A DNA stretch of 64,000 bases from Branchinecta lynchi (Eukaryota > Arthropoda > Branchiopoda > Anostraca > Branchinectidae), in NCBI GenBank assembly GCA_023053575.1, contig JAKZAP010000009.1, forward strand, positions 17,837,869 to 17,901,868. The letters run 5' to 3'. The notes below the pieces were generated by a model. The model was given only the letters and a program-made list of their open reading frames with translations, ran no database searches and was not told the origin of the DNA. Position 1 is the first letter of the stretch; each line of letters starts with the position of its first letter. Of the stretch, positions 37,098 to 48,397 are shown piece by piece. The translations under genes and the position numbers were made by a program.

Positions 37098-37478
37098 TAG
37101 TTGCGTTTTTGGTCCGAATTCTCCTAGCGATTCTCCTCCGAATTCTCCTATTTCGCGTTTTTGAACTATTCGGATGAAGTGAATTTTCCTTTTCTAGCGT
37201 TTTTGTCAGAGTCGAGAACGTGGAAAGCCTCACGATTCTGCAGAATCGAGAAGTTGCTCCGATGGCGAATTCTCGATTTCGTCTTTGCGTTCTTCTCCCT
37301 GATTGGTCAATAGAGTGCGGGTGCTCAATATGCATAAACACGTGTATCGGGTTGCGGACGAGCTGCAAAATTAGTGCTTTTGTCAAAAGCGAGGATGGAG
37401 AAGTCAGAGGAGCTAAAACGGTAATTTGTACGAGAATCGAGAATTCGGAACGGAGAATTTGGATCAAAATCGCAACTA
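37098..37478. mobile_element. MITE with TAGTTGCGTTTTTGGTCCG ends
   Basis: The inverted ends AGTTGCGTTTTTGGTCCGAA / GATCAAAATCGCAACTA enclose 381 bp with several GAATTCTC / GAGAATTC words. It starts with the same bases as the GATACC family but has a different interior. Confidence 0.78.
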
Positions 37479-37599
37479 TTTAAAGCAAACAGGCGTTAAA
37501 GAACCTCGTAGCAAGGAAGCAGATGCAATGATCCAGCAGATGCAGAGCAATGATCCAGAAATATTTGAAGACGCTAAACGGAGAAGTCAGCTGAAGTTT

Positions 37600-37790
37600 G
37601 ATCCAGCGATATTGTCTCCTTCTCGAAAAGGATCCTCGTCAGGCCTGTAGGTTTGTTTCTTCTAACCACAACCTGAAGTGGACCCTTGCCAAAAAAGTTT
37701 GAAATGGCCACTGGATTAAATCTCAGCTGATGGACACCATTAGCGCCATCCAGTATAATTCGTATCTTGGGCTGATGGAGTACTTAGAGT
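37600..37790. mobile_element. Strongly diverged hammerhead-core element
   Basis: GCGATATTGTCTCCTTCTCG, GGATCCTCGTCAGGCC, then TGAAGTGGACCCTTGCCAAA and CAGCTGATGGACACC, CTTGGGCTGATGGAGTA. The order fits the family but the core bases are damaged. Confidence 0.55.
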
Positions 37791-38355
37791 AAATTATGGG
37801 TCCTTGATGGCTATTTTGAGAGATGTATTACTTAAAAAGTGAATCTCATGTACAGACTGTACCATATATGAAATCTCAGATATGATCTATTTATTAAAGT
37901 AAGTAGTAGAAGTGTATTCGTCCCGGGGGGTGGCTGGTTTACATGATAGTGGCACTTTCTCTGGCAGATGTGGCTCCTCACCTCGTCCCATTTTAAAATA
38001 ACTTCCCTGGATTGAGGATTCAACTACTAGAAAAAAAAATTCCGGCTTGACGACCGGTTACAAACAAAATGCAACCAGTACATATTTACTACCATATTAT
38101 ACAACTAATCAAACCTTCACTAAAATAAACTGAAAGTTAATTAATTAATCTATCAATTTGTCCTCTCTCGTCTTCTAAACCATCCGCTCACCAACTACCC
38201 TCTCGGAGACCATGATCCTTTGCCAAATGAGACATGTCAGGGTTTCGCAGCTGGGTTGTCTTTGAAGAAAGTGTCGAATCTTTTTGAATAATATGTAAAA
38301 TGTATAGAGGGCGTTAAGAGAAACAGAGCTACTAATCAGTTTCAACAAGACTTGT

Positions 38356-38766
38356 GGCATATGATATGATATGATGTGATATTTACTGCCTTAGAAGCCC
38401 AAGGGCCATGGCAGCACAACTAAAAATAAACACAATGACGAACTTATTTCTAACAAGTAACAACCACTGAAAACTACAACGTTTTTTCTCTGTGAATTAT
38501 CTACCAACTTTCGTTATAGTAACATAACACTCACTCTTCAACATTTGTTTCATCCGTTCCTGAATACACTCACTTACTACAAATATTTCTCTTCTCAAAT
38601 CATTCAATTCCCTACATTCACACATAAGATGTCGCACACACTCATTCATATCTCCACATATCAGGCAGAAGTAAGGACCAATTCTCCCAATCGGCCTATC
38701 CGTGTACTTCCTCCTATCCCCCAGACGTAAAATATCAGCACGCGTACCCATTAATAATTTCAATTT
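38356..38766 (-). mobile_element. LINE fragment with C-terminal zinc-knuckle coding
   Basis: An 88-residue minus-strand frame (38497-38763) has GRIGPYFCLICGDMNECVRH followed by LMCECREL: CX2C, H and CXC spaced as in the knuckle after the reverse transcriptase of Jockey/I-type LINEs, and similar to 45832-46277. The 3' side ends in a (ATATG)n-like tail at 38356-38383. Confidence 0.78.
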
Positions 38767-38849
38767 CTAAACTCAATTAATGAGTATTAATTTTACAAGT
38801 AGTGAATTTAAACTTTCATGAGTGTGTTTAGTACGAATAAATGAATGAA

Positions 38850-39000
38850 TGAAATACAAAAATGCTCCTCAGCCGGGATTTGAACTCAGGACCCTCTGCT
38901 TACAAGGCAGGCGCTCTACCATTTGAGCTACCGAACAGAGTTCACAAACCACTGCTATAGTCTGGTAGAAGCCGGCCATAGGAACAGTGATTGCGCCCGA
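38850..39000 (-). mobile_element. tRNA-derived SINE, copy 2
   Basis: Same layout as copy 1: box A TAGCTCAAATGG, box B AGTTCAAATCC. The 3' end on the minus strand is a (TTCA)n tail, which marks the 3' end. Confidence 0.8.
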
Positions 39001-39010
39001 AGGCTCATCT

Positions 39011-39930
39011 GACCAGTTCACATCCCAATGTCACGGAAATTAATAATAATATGTAGATGGCACTTTACACAAGGGTGTGTACCGTGACCAATAAACCAGA
39101 AATAATTTGTAATATAATTTACTCCATTGTCGGAGCCACGTAGACATACCAGGACCTACAATTAATTGTACCAGCCAAGTGCTCTTTATTAAAAATGTAC
39201 CTACATACCGAAAAAGGGAGTTCCATCCGTCTACCTGTAGTTAATAAAGGCTACCTTCGTTCCAAAAACTGAAATGATACAGATTGGTATGACGGTGTAG
39301 ATTTTAGTATCTTTGGATAGGAGGTTGAAGCACATTGAGGCATTGTCCCGCTAAAGAAAAAACAGGAAAAACAAAATTCCTTCTATTTTCATAAAGATTT
39401 CACTCTAACTTTTTTTCATTCTCAACTTTCATGGTGAAAGGGATTCTGGTCTACTTGAAAGGAATGTCGTCGGCGGTGCTGGTAAAAAGACTAAAAGAAA
39501 TTCTAACTAGCTTTTGATAGCAGCAGTCATCAGTACTGATGTCATAAATACCATCAAATTTTATTATTTTATTTTTGTCAAATTTTCTGATTTGAGGAAA
39601 CAATTTTTTTCCCTCTTTATGTAAATATAATGTTGTTACAAGATTTCCTCTACTTGTAAACGCTGCATTAGCCCCCCCCCCCCCCGGTACAAGTAATGTG
39701 AGTCCTTTGTTGTATTCTGGTCGAAATTGATTAGTAGGTCTGTGTCTGAAAGAGTATTTGTTTATTTGTTGAAGTGCATACTCGGAGCTGATTTGTGGTT
39801 TGCCTTGTTTAACGTTGCCTGGCTTGTAATATCTGTTTTATATAAAGCTTGTTACGCATTGTCAGTGCCCTCCTCCCCCCCCTCCCCATCCCAACCCCAA
39901 TTCATCGGGAAAGGAAACTTGGGATTTAGA
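39011..39930. other. Unassigned, between SINE and 90-bp tandem repeat
   Basis: A C run at ~39672-39686; nothing else recognised. Confidence 0.5.
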
Positions 39931-40378
39931 GATTAAAGTACAGAGGGAACGAGATTGGCGACTCAGTTCTAACCGACTTGGCTCCCAATTGAGGATAGGA
40001 GTCACTGCCCAAAATTTAGAGGTTAAAGTACAAAGGAAACAAGACTTGCGACTCAGTTCTAACCGACTTGGCTCCCAATCGAGGATAGGGAGTCACTCCT
40101 GAAAATTTAGAGGTTAAAGTACAAAGGAAACAAGACTTGCGACTCAGTTCTAACCGGCTTGGCTCCAATTGAGGATAGGAGTCACTGCCGAAAATTTAGA
40201 GGTTAAAGTACAAAGGAAACAAGACTTGCGACTCAGTTCTAACCGACTTGGCTCCAATTGAGGATAGGAGTCACTGCCCAAAATTTAGAGGTTAAAGTAC
40301 AAAGGAAACAAGACTTGCGACTCAGTTCTAACCGACTTGGCTCCCTATTGAGGATAGGGAGTCGCTCCCGAAAATTAT
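39931..40378 (+). repeat. 90-bp tandem repeat, 5 units
   Basis: GGTTAAAGTACAAAGGAAAC, AAGACTTGCGACTCAGTTCT, AACCGACTTGGCTCCCAATT, GAGGATAGGAGTCACTGCC recurs at 39932, 40022, 40113, 40202 and 40291 with very high identity. Confidence 0.92.
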
Positions 40379-40614
40379 TCCGGAAGACTTGCTCTTCTCA
40401 TGTGCCCCAGCCATGTCCAGCCGTCCTTTCTCTGAACAGTCTGACTGACTAAACTACTCCCAGTGAGATATCAAAGACTAAAATAAAAATTAAGAACGAG
40501 AAAGATAAAAAAAAGTTCTCCAGGCCCTAGGATTAAAAACAGTGAAATAGGAATGGAACAACCCCTAAGATGTAATCTGGAAATAATCCTCCTCATCAAC
40601 AGCAAGCTACTAAG

Positions 40615-41200
40615 CTGGGGGACGTTTTCGCGTGGATGGCTCTGGTCCCGTCGAGCTCCACGGACATTTTCGCATGGATGTCGTCGATCTTTTTTTCATT
40701 TTCGCGGATAAGGGTGGACGGGCCATCCAGCTCGATGGACGCCTCCCGTCCAACACCGCTCCGAGGGCAGCGTTGAGCTGAACGGGGTCTTGTGTGAACC
40801 TTCCTACTCACATGCTCCCATCCAGCTAAAATCCACTTCGTCAGCCGTTCGGCGCCCGGACGGTTTTCTCATTTTCGCGAGGACGGGATCACCCGTGTTG
40901 CGTTTTATTTGAAGATTATAGTACAGAGAACTGTTCGTTATCGTTTTATTCGCCAGCGGGCTGTACGCTGGGAAGGCGCGGGGTGCCTAAAGTCGGTTTA
41001 TTTGCCAGCAGGCCGCCCGCTAAGTGCCAGCGGACCCGCTAGTTTGTACCCTGGGTGAGGCAGGGAACTGTTCAGCGTACCTTTTGACGTAGTCCGCCAG
41101 GGATAAAACGGCTATTTACAGTTCGCCATCCGCTCTCGCTGTACTATGAACTTCAAATAAAACGCAACTCCGTTCAGCTCTACACACATCTTCGTTGATT
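40615..41200 (-). repeat. Repeat rich in CGCGAAAATG / CCCGTTCAGCTC, interrupted
   Basis: Reverse match to 11425-12055: AGCTGAACGGGTGATCCCGT, CGCGAAAATGA, ACCGCTCCGAGGGCAGCGTT. The MITE 40896-41169 interrupts it. Confidence 0.72.
40896..41169. mobile_element. MITE with TGTTGCGTTTTATTTGAAG ends; empty site known
   Basis: Inverted ends GTTGCGTTTTATTTGAAG and CTTCAAATAAAACGCAAC, 274 bp. The host repeat reads GATCACCCGTTCAGCTC without the insert at 11440-11460 (reverse strand). Comparison shows a 3-4 bp target duplication (CCG or CCGT). Confidence 0.87.
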
Positions 41201-41279
41201 GCTGTTTAAGGTAATGAAAGCAATTGTACTTTCTTCTCCAGAACCGATTGTGTGAGCCTACCATAATATATTTGACAGT

Positions 41280-41880
41280 GTCAAACGGATAAGTCAGCTA
41301 CATTATATCAGAGCTATTTTTCGGCCGGATATAATAAGGGCCGAAATCGAATATCATGTAGCTGACTTATTTATTTATTTAATCTAATAAAACGGCCAGC
41401 TTGGGCCATACTAACCAACTAACAATAAATATTAACAACTAACAATGGGTGTGGGCAAAAATATAAAAACAATAAGCTACCCAACATCAAATACTGAATA
41501 CAGGCAATACAGCTCACGGTTCCATGCCATCCACACAGGTACGGATAGCCGCATGTTTGGGCCCGAGAGAATCACAAGGAGTGGATTACTGGACCGAAGG
41601 GCCCGGGTCTGAAGATAGAAGATAGACCGACGCCTGAGTTCCCCAAAAGAAGGAAGACCCTCACCGACAAACATCCCTGAAGCACTACAGTTCCAAGGTA
41701 GACGATGTAGCCACCGGAATGAATTGTTATAAAGAACCCGAAAAGTATTCTCGCATTTCACAGATAGCGGGTTAGTGACAAACAATACAGTGGAGTACAG
41801 TAAGCCCTGAAAAGGAAAGTTTTATCTGAAGAATCGCTTATCCGTTTTGCTCCGTCAAATATGATTCGCAGTCAGTGAAT
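41280..41880. mobile_element. Hammerhead-family element interrupted by a LINE
   Basis: Left arm TTTGACAGTGTCAAACGGATA, a shortened hairpin TCGGCCGG..AAGGGCCGAAATCG, right end TATCCGTTTTGC..GATTCGCAGTCAG. A 465-bp LINE fragment sits between duplicated CTTAT. CTGANGA is lost. Confidence 0.7.
41372..41836 (-). mobile_element. 5'-truncated CR1-like LINE
   Basis: The minus frame 41477-41785 reads LYNNSFRWLHRLPWNCSASG, then MFVGEGLPSFGELRR, typical of the end of CR1/L2-type ORF2 just after the reverse transcriptase. The tail is (AAAT)n. The flanking CTTAT (41367-41371, 41837-41841) is a target duplication inside a ribozyme-like element. Confidence 0.8.
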
Positions 41881-41959
41881 TTCTCTTACCATAACAGTTG
41901 GATTACGACCTGATGAACTAAAGTGGATGGCGAGTCTCCGGGCGGATTCTTTACCGGCG

Positions 41960-42215
41960 GGTGTGAGAAGGTAATGAGCGTGTTCCACCCTACTTACCAT
42001 AGTTACTACGCTTGACGTTACGAATTCTGGCTTTTTGCCGTCAAGGCTGGAACGATTTTTCTATTTCCCAGCAGAATATCATGCCACGGACGAATCCGAC
42101 CAATCGCGTTACAGAGATGCGTAGTTAGCACGCTTACTACGCTCCCGAGCATGGTACGCATTAGTTACTATTTCGAGAAGGTCGGAACGCAGTGTTCCAA
42201 AGTGACACTTTTGGG
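41960..42215. mobile_element. MITE with GCGTGTTCCAC end, partial
   Basis: GAGCGTGTTCCACCCTACTT ... GAGAAGGTCGGAACGCAGTG. The right end is lost. A further fragment (AACGGTCAGCGTAGTAACTT) is near 43885-43960 beside AAAGTGACACTT words shared with 42200-42290. Confidence 0.7.
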
Positions 42216-42488
42216 GTTATTACGACACTTTTCGAAGTCCGTGAAACTTTCCACACTTTCAGGCCAAAATGTGGCACTTTTTACTAAAACGAAACTTTCT
42301 GAGTATTAGTCATACATTTTTTTTAGAAATACATATTTCTGTTAGTTACTAAGCTGTACGGGTGACCGCAAGTCTTGTCCAGAACTCTGGTTAAATCGGT
42401 TATTTTCGACACTGATTGCTTCGAAGCATGATTGAAGTAAAGATTGTGACAGTTTGATCTCTCATCTGAACTAAAGGTTGTGTTTGTT

Positions 42489-43460
42489 TTTTGGGATCCC
42501 AAAACGTAAGTGGAGCGATACCTATGACATCGCAAAAGTTGTCTGTCTGTCTGTCTCTGAGCTCGATAACTCTCGAAGGGAATGAGGTATTTTGATGAAA
42601 CTTCGTGGAAGATCCTTTGGGTCAAGGGAAAGGTCGAGTTCGTAGATGGGCTCTTTAGCCCTATATTTAGGGGTGGGGGAAGGGGTCCAAATTAAAGGAC
42701 AAACAAAATATTTTTAAACAGCTTATGAGATTGTCGATTAAAGGGTAAGAAGACGCTCTGAACACGAATATGAAAATCCTTTTCTCGCCGGACAAGTAGT
42801 TTGCCCGGAATCCGGCCAAAACCGGAAAGTTTGTTAAAAGTAAAAAGTTTTATTTGAAGTTGACTAGATGTTCGATTTAGGGGTAAGAAGACATACTGAA
42901 CACTAATGTGAAAACCATTTTCTACCCGGACAAGTAGTTAGCCTGGAATCCGGCCAAAAACAGAAACTTGTTCAAAGTTAAAGTTCTATTTGTAGTTGGT
43001 TAGATATCCGATTTCGAGGTATGAGATGCTGACTCCGTGTATGACAATCATTTTTACCTGGACATATAGTTCGCCCGGAATCCGGCTGGAACCAGAAAAT
43101 TCGTTGTAAGTTAAATTTTTATTTGAAGTTGATTAGATGTTCGGTATAGGGGAAAGAAGAAACACCGAGTTCCTTTTTAGCTTTCTTTCTTCGCTGGACT
43201 AGTAGTTCCGGAATTCTGCCGAAACCGGGAAATTGGCAGAAGTAAGACAGGAAGTTTTCGTCAAAACAGATTTGACTTATAGGGGTAAACACAAATGCTA
43301 AATCCATATCTGAACTTGGTTTTCTAAGATGATTAGCTATTTGGACTTAATCTGTTTCTGAATTTTAATAGTAAAAATGTTCACGGAGTCTGGCGAAGAT
43401 TGGTTCTGGAAAGACAAGACCCAATTGTCTGGATCAAATATTGAATTTTCGGGATCCCAT
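42489..43460 (-). mobile_element. ~1-kb tandem-unit element, copy 2
   Basis: Reverse orientation. The palindromic ends TTTTGGGATCCCAAAA and TTCGGGATCCCATC are both present; four or five internal units. Confidence 0.82.
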
Positions 43461-44265
43461 CGAATCCTTTGGTCTTGTTATCTTGGATTATATGCCGGGA
43501 TTCTGGGGGCAACGACTTGGCTCAGATCCCTTCTCCTGATATGAGCGAAAACGGCGTTTCCGCTGCAAACACCGAATTTTTAGTTTTTTTGAGGGGGGGC
43601 CGGTCAGTCGGACCAGTGTTCAAAACCGGCACTTACTATCCACTTTTAAACGGAAACTGGATAAATATTGACACAGATTTTGAAAACTGTCACTTAAAGA
43701 CACATCTTTAGATCTGGAGAGGTTGAAGGGGGTTGCGCTCCCGTGTCCCTTGGGCATTTCCTTGGTGGAAAACATCTGAAAAGTGACACTTATTGTGACA
43801 CTTTCTGAATTTGTAAATGACACCGAATGGCACTTTTTGGCCCGAAAAGTGACACTCTCGGCCAAAAATATTTGGCAACACTATCGGAACGGTCAGCGTA
43901 GTAACTTTCATGAGGCTGTTACGAAAAAAGTTACTAATAGTTACTATATTAGAAGGGTTGAACACCCTCAAGATGTAGGTAGAATTAAGTGCAATGTTAG
44001 TCGTCATTTTTGCCTCGATTACTTCAAATTAAGCACCATCTGTTGGCCACTTGGCCACGATGTAAGAACCAAAAAATTTTTGAAGGAAAGACGGCAAACC
44101 TCGGCAGAAGATTCAATCTCCTAAAGCTGCTGCCATCTAGCCTTTTTAGCTAGAAGCTTCTTGCTAGATTTTATCGTCTTGACCTAGAGATGGCGTTTAC
44201 TGATCGTGCCTGAGGTGTCCTCGTCGTTTTTTTCGCATCTTCGCCAGTTGGCAGGCAGTTACGGC

Positions 44266-44910
44266 CAGTGTTGCCAGATGGTGCGCATTTGCGCCACTTG
44301 GGCTCTTTCTTTAGGCACTTCAATTTTTCAGGTGTGCGCATCGCGCCATTTTTGCGCATTTCCCGAAATCTCGGCGCACATTGGGCGCCTTTTTGCTATC
44401 CAAATATCTTAGAAGTAAATAACTGAAGATATGGGTATGTAAATACCACCAGCGACTAACCGCAAGCTGAGTGCTACGACCTGGCTACGACATAGAGCAG
44501 AATTTGCTGGTAACCATTTAGCATTTGGAAGTGTGGATTTTTCAAAAAATTGATAGCTTATATTTACTATTTTCGTTTTCACAAAACCCAAGGCCTGACT
44601 GACTTTTCTCCCTCCTTGCTCACAACAGAATGGGAGGCATTTCTAGGCAAAATAGACTGGGGAGGGGGGGGGGTCATGGTCTATATAGACTGGCCAGTTA
44701 TTATTCAAAAGAAAAGACTTTAAAAATAAGAAAAACAAACAATCGTGGAACTTCGCGCCGACTATTTTTTGTATTACCGACTGGCCAACAAATTTTTTTT
44801 TTTTTGGGGGGGGAGGGGGTACCTAATTTCATCCCAAAAAGCAATATAGCGAAAGGTGCACTTTTGTTTCTCTTGCTGTGCGAGCTTGTGTCAAGCATCT
44901 GGCAACACTG
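44266..44910. mobile_element. Element with perfect 15-bp inverted ends CAGTGTTGCCAGATG
   Basis: The 15-bp ends CAGTGTTGCCAGATG and CATCTGGCAACACTG are exact reverse complements 645 bp apart. The CAGTG start is hAT-like. The interior has a TGCGCATTTGCGCC-rich block and homopurine runs and is non-coding. No matching 8-bp flanks were seen. Confidence 0.65.
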
Positions 44911-44931
44911 CCAGTCTGCAGAGGAGTCACA

Positions 44932-45082
44932 TTTGACAGTGCAAATAAACGGATACGTCAGCTGAATTTTTGTAGGGCTACATTCCGGCCCTTCTTGGCA
45001 AGGGTCCTCTTCAGGCTCAAACTGGAAAACGAACTTGTGGAAATACAATAGAAACAAATCAGCTGACGTATCCTTTTGATCG
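44932..45082 (-). mobile_element. Fold-back element with hammerhead-like core
   Basis: Minus core ~44981-45014 (CTGAAGA, good stem II, but GGAAT instead of GAAAT). Arms GGATACGTCAGCTGAATTTT and AATCAGCTGACGTATCC. It starts ~20 bp after the element ending at 44910. Confidence 0.7.
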
Positions 45083-45505
45083 CGAGTTAAAACCACTTCC
45101 AGACGTGCTAGGATGATGAAGTGGGAACCCAACCAGATTGACTTAGAAATTGTAGCCTCGTCGATCCGACTATCCTGGGGGAGTGGTGGAAGAGGGAATC
45201 TGGAATCCTGAGGCGTGCATGACTCTTGAACGAGTGGTCGGATTTAAATGAAACTTGATAATTGGCAAGAGTAAGTGTCTTAGATGTTTCATTTCAAGCC
45301 CTCCCGACTACTGTGGGGGAGTCCCGCCGGAAATCTTGTTGAACGCTTGGTGGGAAGAACCGAGGGAAGAACGAGCACTGGTTAGAAATTACTCAAAACG
45401 GTTAAGTCTGCTAGGATATTCTTCAGAGATATTTCAGCCCTTCTTGGTAAGAGTCCTTCTGGTTGTGCAATATTGGATACGATAATCGGAATATCGATAA
45501 ATATC

Positions 45506-45660
45506 GGGGGGGGGGGGGGGGGGGGGGGGGGGGTGGGAGGGGGGCCGTTTTTTCACGGGGACGTTTGTCTCGGGGACATTTTGTCACGTGGACATTTTGT
45601 CACGGGGACGTTTTGTCACGGGGACGTTTTGCCATGGGGACGTTTCGCTAGGGACTTTTC
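45506..45660 (+). repeat. Poly(G)28 followed by 16-bp tandem repeat
   Basis: 28 consecutive G (45506-45533), then TGGGAGGGGGG, then about six units of GTCACGGGGACGTTTT. Confidence 0.9.
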
Positions 45661-45831
45661 GTCGGTAAGCCTAATATTCTGTTTTATTCCCGTAAGCTAT
45701 TCCATTTACAGGTTCATTTCCTCTGGCCATTCCATGTTTTTCCATTCCATTCCATGTTCCACATTCCATGTCACTGCATAATATTCTGTTCCATTTCTGT
45801 GTAGGCTAATTCTATTTCCTTAAGACTTCCA

Positions 45832-46277
45832 TGAATAAATGAATTTATTACACGAAAAAAACCTTGGGGTCATGGCAACAAAATAAAAAGAAAACACAAA
45901 AAACTACAAAAATCGCTCTCTATGGGACTATCCAACGCGGAGGAATTTAGCCACCTTACGGATATCCCCCATATTTGTACTTCCGATTTTTTCTAATAGC
46001 CACTCCTCCCTAGTAATTCCCACCCCAAATACTTCAACCCTTTCACTCAGTCCTTCACATTCACACATAAAGTCGAACACATCCTCATCCATCTTTCCAC
46101 ACTTCGGGCAAAACTAAGGCCATTCTTTAACCTATTTTTTCCTATAAACCTTCTTTTCTCCCCAATAGCTAATCTACAATGTTTAATTCTATACCGATAT
46201 CCAACTTCATGTCCAAGTGATATTTTATTCCATATTTCATATTGCACGTCCGCAGGATGCTCAATTCTTTTGTTCAA
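45832..46277 (-). mobile_element. LINE fragment with C-terminal zinc-knuckle coding
   Basis: The 3' UTR matches 10953-11130. Upstream on the minus strand a broken ORF reads HPADVQYEIWNKISLGHEVG, and after a frame change FCPKCGKMDEDVF followed by FMCECEGL, a CX2C...CXC knuckle like that closing ORF2 of non-LTR retrotransposons. It has a frameshift and a stop, so it is dead. Confidence 0.72.
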
Positions 46278-46400
46278 TTCAATTCAATTTATTTATAACC
46301 CATCCCAGCAAAAGGAGGGCGAAGCGCCCTAAAGTTGGAGTAACAAACAAAATAAGTAGAAAAAAGAAACACTAAAACACTAGAAAATATCAACAAGAAA
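46262..46400 (-). mobile_element. LINE tail, GCGGGTTATAAATAAA family
   Basis: TTCAATTCAATTTATTTATA then ACCCATCC and GCGAAGCGCCC. It abuts the LINE fragment ending at 46277. Confidence 0.65.
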
Positions 46401-46802
46401 TAGCGCTGGCCATGGGTGAGACAACATTGACACAGAAGAACGAAAATCCTGAAGCCGTTTATCAATAACAGAAGTTGGAGAGATTAGGAGAATTTTCGCT
46501 GAAAATAGGGATGTCTCTTTTAAATTCGTATTAACGATCCGACTTCTACTTCACAAGGATTCCGACAATTTTTCGAGTCAGTGAATGGCCGGCATGCATT
46601 AAAAGTAATTCGGGAAATGACCAGTTTCGTGAAAGGGGTGCCTTTAGTTGTTAGTAATACACTCTTAAGTCCCCCTAATTGGTTCGTGGGGGGTCTCTTG
46701 ACGACACGTGCAACCCCTACGAAGCCAAGTGATATTAGCGGGGATTCATAACGTATAAACGGAGGAATGTACAGTTAATCACATGTAGCCTCCGATCCGA
46801 AA

Positions 46803-47015
46803 CGAGTGGTTGTCCACTGTCGATTTTAGTGTACAGCAAGTGCCCGGTGCCGGCACCGACTGGCACCGGTTGCTACGTGTTATGACATAAAAATTAGCAT
46901 GTTTAGAAACAGAAACAGAATCGCTTAATTTATGGCCGGCACCGGTGCTAGTACTGCTGTCGACCAGTGCCGGGAAAGGGTGTACCGCAGGTGCCGGGGA
47001 GTGGGCAACCCCTCG
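46803..47015. mobile_element. CGAGGGGTTGCCCACTC MITE, copy 2
   Basis: Ends CGAGTGGTTGTCCACTG / AGTGGGCAACCCCTCG, with GCCGGCACCGG words inside. Confidence 0.75.
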
Positions 47016-47481
47016 ATCCGAAAACAAAAATACGTGATATCCTGCAGGAGCGCAATGCCCGTCTAACTCTTTCGTTTGCCATTTGGCCATGATGAAGTCG
47101 GTGAATGAATGAATCTATGTCATTATCCAACTAAACTTGGCATTGTAAAAAAAACGGGATAGTCCGTAGAAAAAGAAAAGAGAGAACACAAAAAGAACAG
47201 AAACAGGAAGACAAGCAGAAGGAACTAAAAAGAAGAATACTATAGGATCACCGCACAGGGAACAACGAGAGAGCGATACGAAAGAGGAGAAACAATGCGG
47301 TAGGAAGTGATGCTGGCTGACAGTGCAGATTTACACAATTCTAGGCCCTGAGAAAGCAACCTACTATACCAATGCAATCTACCTCGGTGATCGAGGCACC
47401 AATTCCTAATGAATTATACTTATACAATGATATCTAATTATATATATAATTAATTATGTAATGATATCAGTAGTATTTCCA

Positions 47482-48163
47482 TCCATTCCCGCTCCCAAGA
47501 TTCTTCACTTCACAAGGGTATCCTACCTCCCCTATTAGCAATACACTGATTATCACGCTTGCACCGGTTTCCTTCTCTTTACGTGACGTATTGGTGCCCA
47601 ATCATTTTCCCCCGGGGGGAGGGGCTACTTACTTCAAAGACCGGTTCTGAACACTTTGCCAAGATTGTCATCAGGTCAAGGGTCATGTGAAGAGGCTTAA
47701 AACAGTCGAAGCCGTCTGTAATTTTCTGCAAGCATAGCTTAATTGTAGAAGTGGTCAACTATTTCAGTACATCTGAGCAGAACCAGTATATAGTGGAAGG
47801 TGTCGTTTAAACCTGAGACCGAATTTCATACGGTCAATTCTACACCTGTAATTCTACACCCTTTAATACCCCTCTAGGTCCCTCTCCTCTAAGGACAACT
47901 AGCTGTTTTTCATACTTTCCTTGTTTTTCTATTGTTGATCCGTATCATAATTCCAACAGTTGTTTGCGAGAAGTTCCGTCGTTAGTAAAACCGTTTCTAT
48001 AATCTTTTTCCTAGTTTTTGCTATAAATCAACGTGCCTGAATAAAGGCTTTTAACAGCCAAAGGCGTGGGTAATTTGTGAAGAGCAGAGCCTAGTTTCAA
48101 AATACCGCCTCCAACTATTTTAAAATACTACAGCAAACAGTAAACAGTGGGGGTGCTTTTACA
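47482..48163. mobile_element. Two adjoining TTAA-type MITE remnants
   Basis: 47482-47810 matches 3003-3334 (TCCATCCATTC, CTCTTTACGTGACGTAT, GTTAGCATAGCTTA-like words) and ends at TTTAA. From there to ~48163 runs a weakly conserved TTAAAGGACC-family copy (ACAGCCAAAGGCGTGGG, CAGTAAACAGTG). Confidence 0.6.
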
Positions 48164-48397
48164 GCATTTTATAAGCTTTTCAGGATAATACTGATTTTTT
48201 TGTTCAATATAGAGTCGTCATTTCTTCTCTGTGTACGCCCCTAGGCCATGGCCTAATTTGGCTTTATGGAAAATCCGACCCTGAAGGATGGCACGGGGTG
48301 CAGTGTAGACCGGATTCAGAAGAGCTAAATGATATAATCTTTTGTTCTGAGACCATTGTCTTGGCCATCGAGCTACCGAGCTTTCAGTGACCATTAA

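Noticed and set aside
36859..37467. 202-residue minus ORF, the longest minus-strand ORF in the window
   Set aside because: Arg/Ser/Thr-rich, no motif, and half of it lies in a MITE (37098-37478) full of GAATTCTC palindromes; probably chance.
37483..37600. Coding-like stretch (KEADAMIQQMQSNDPEIFED) after a possible acceptor
   Set aside because: It runs straight into a decayed ribozyme-family element and has no partner exon; composition alone is not enough to call an exon.
39931..40378. CRISPR-like array
   Set aside because: 90-bp units are repeated as a whole without unique spacers; a plain tandem satellite in a eukaryotic genome.
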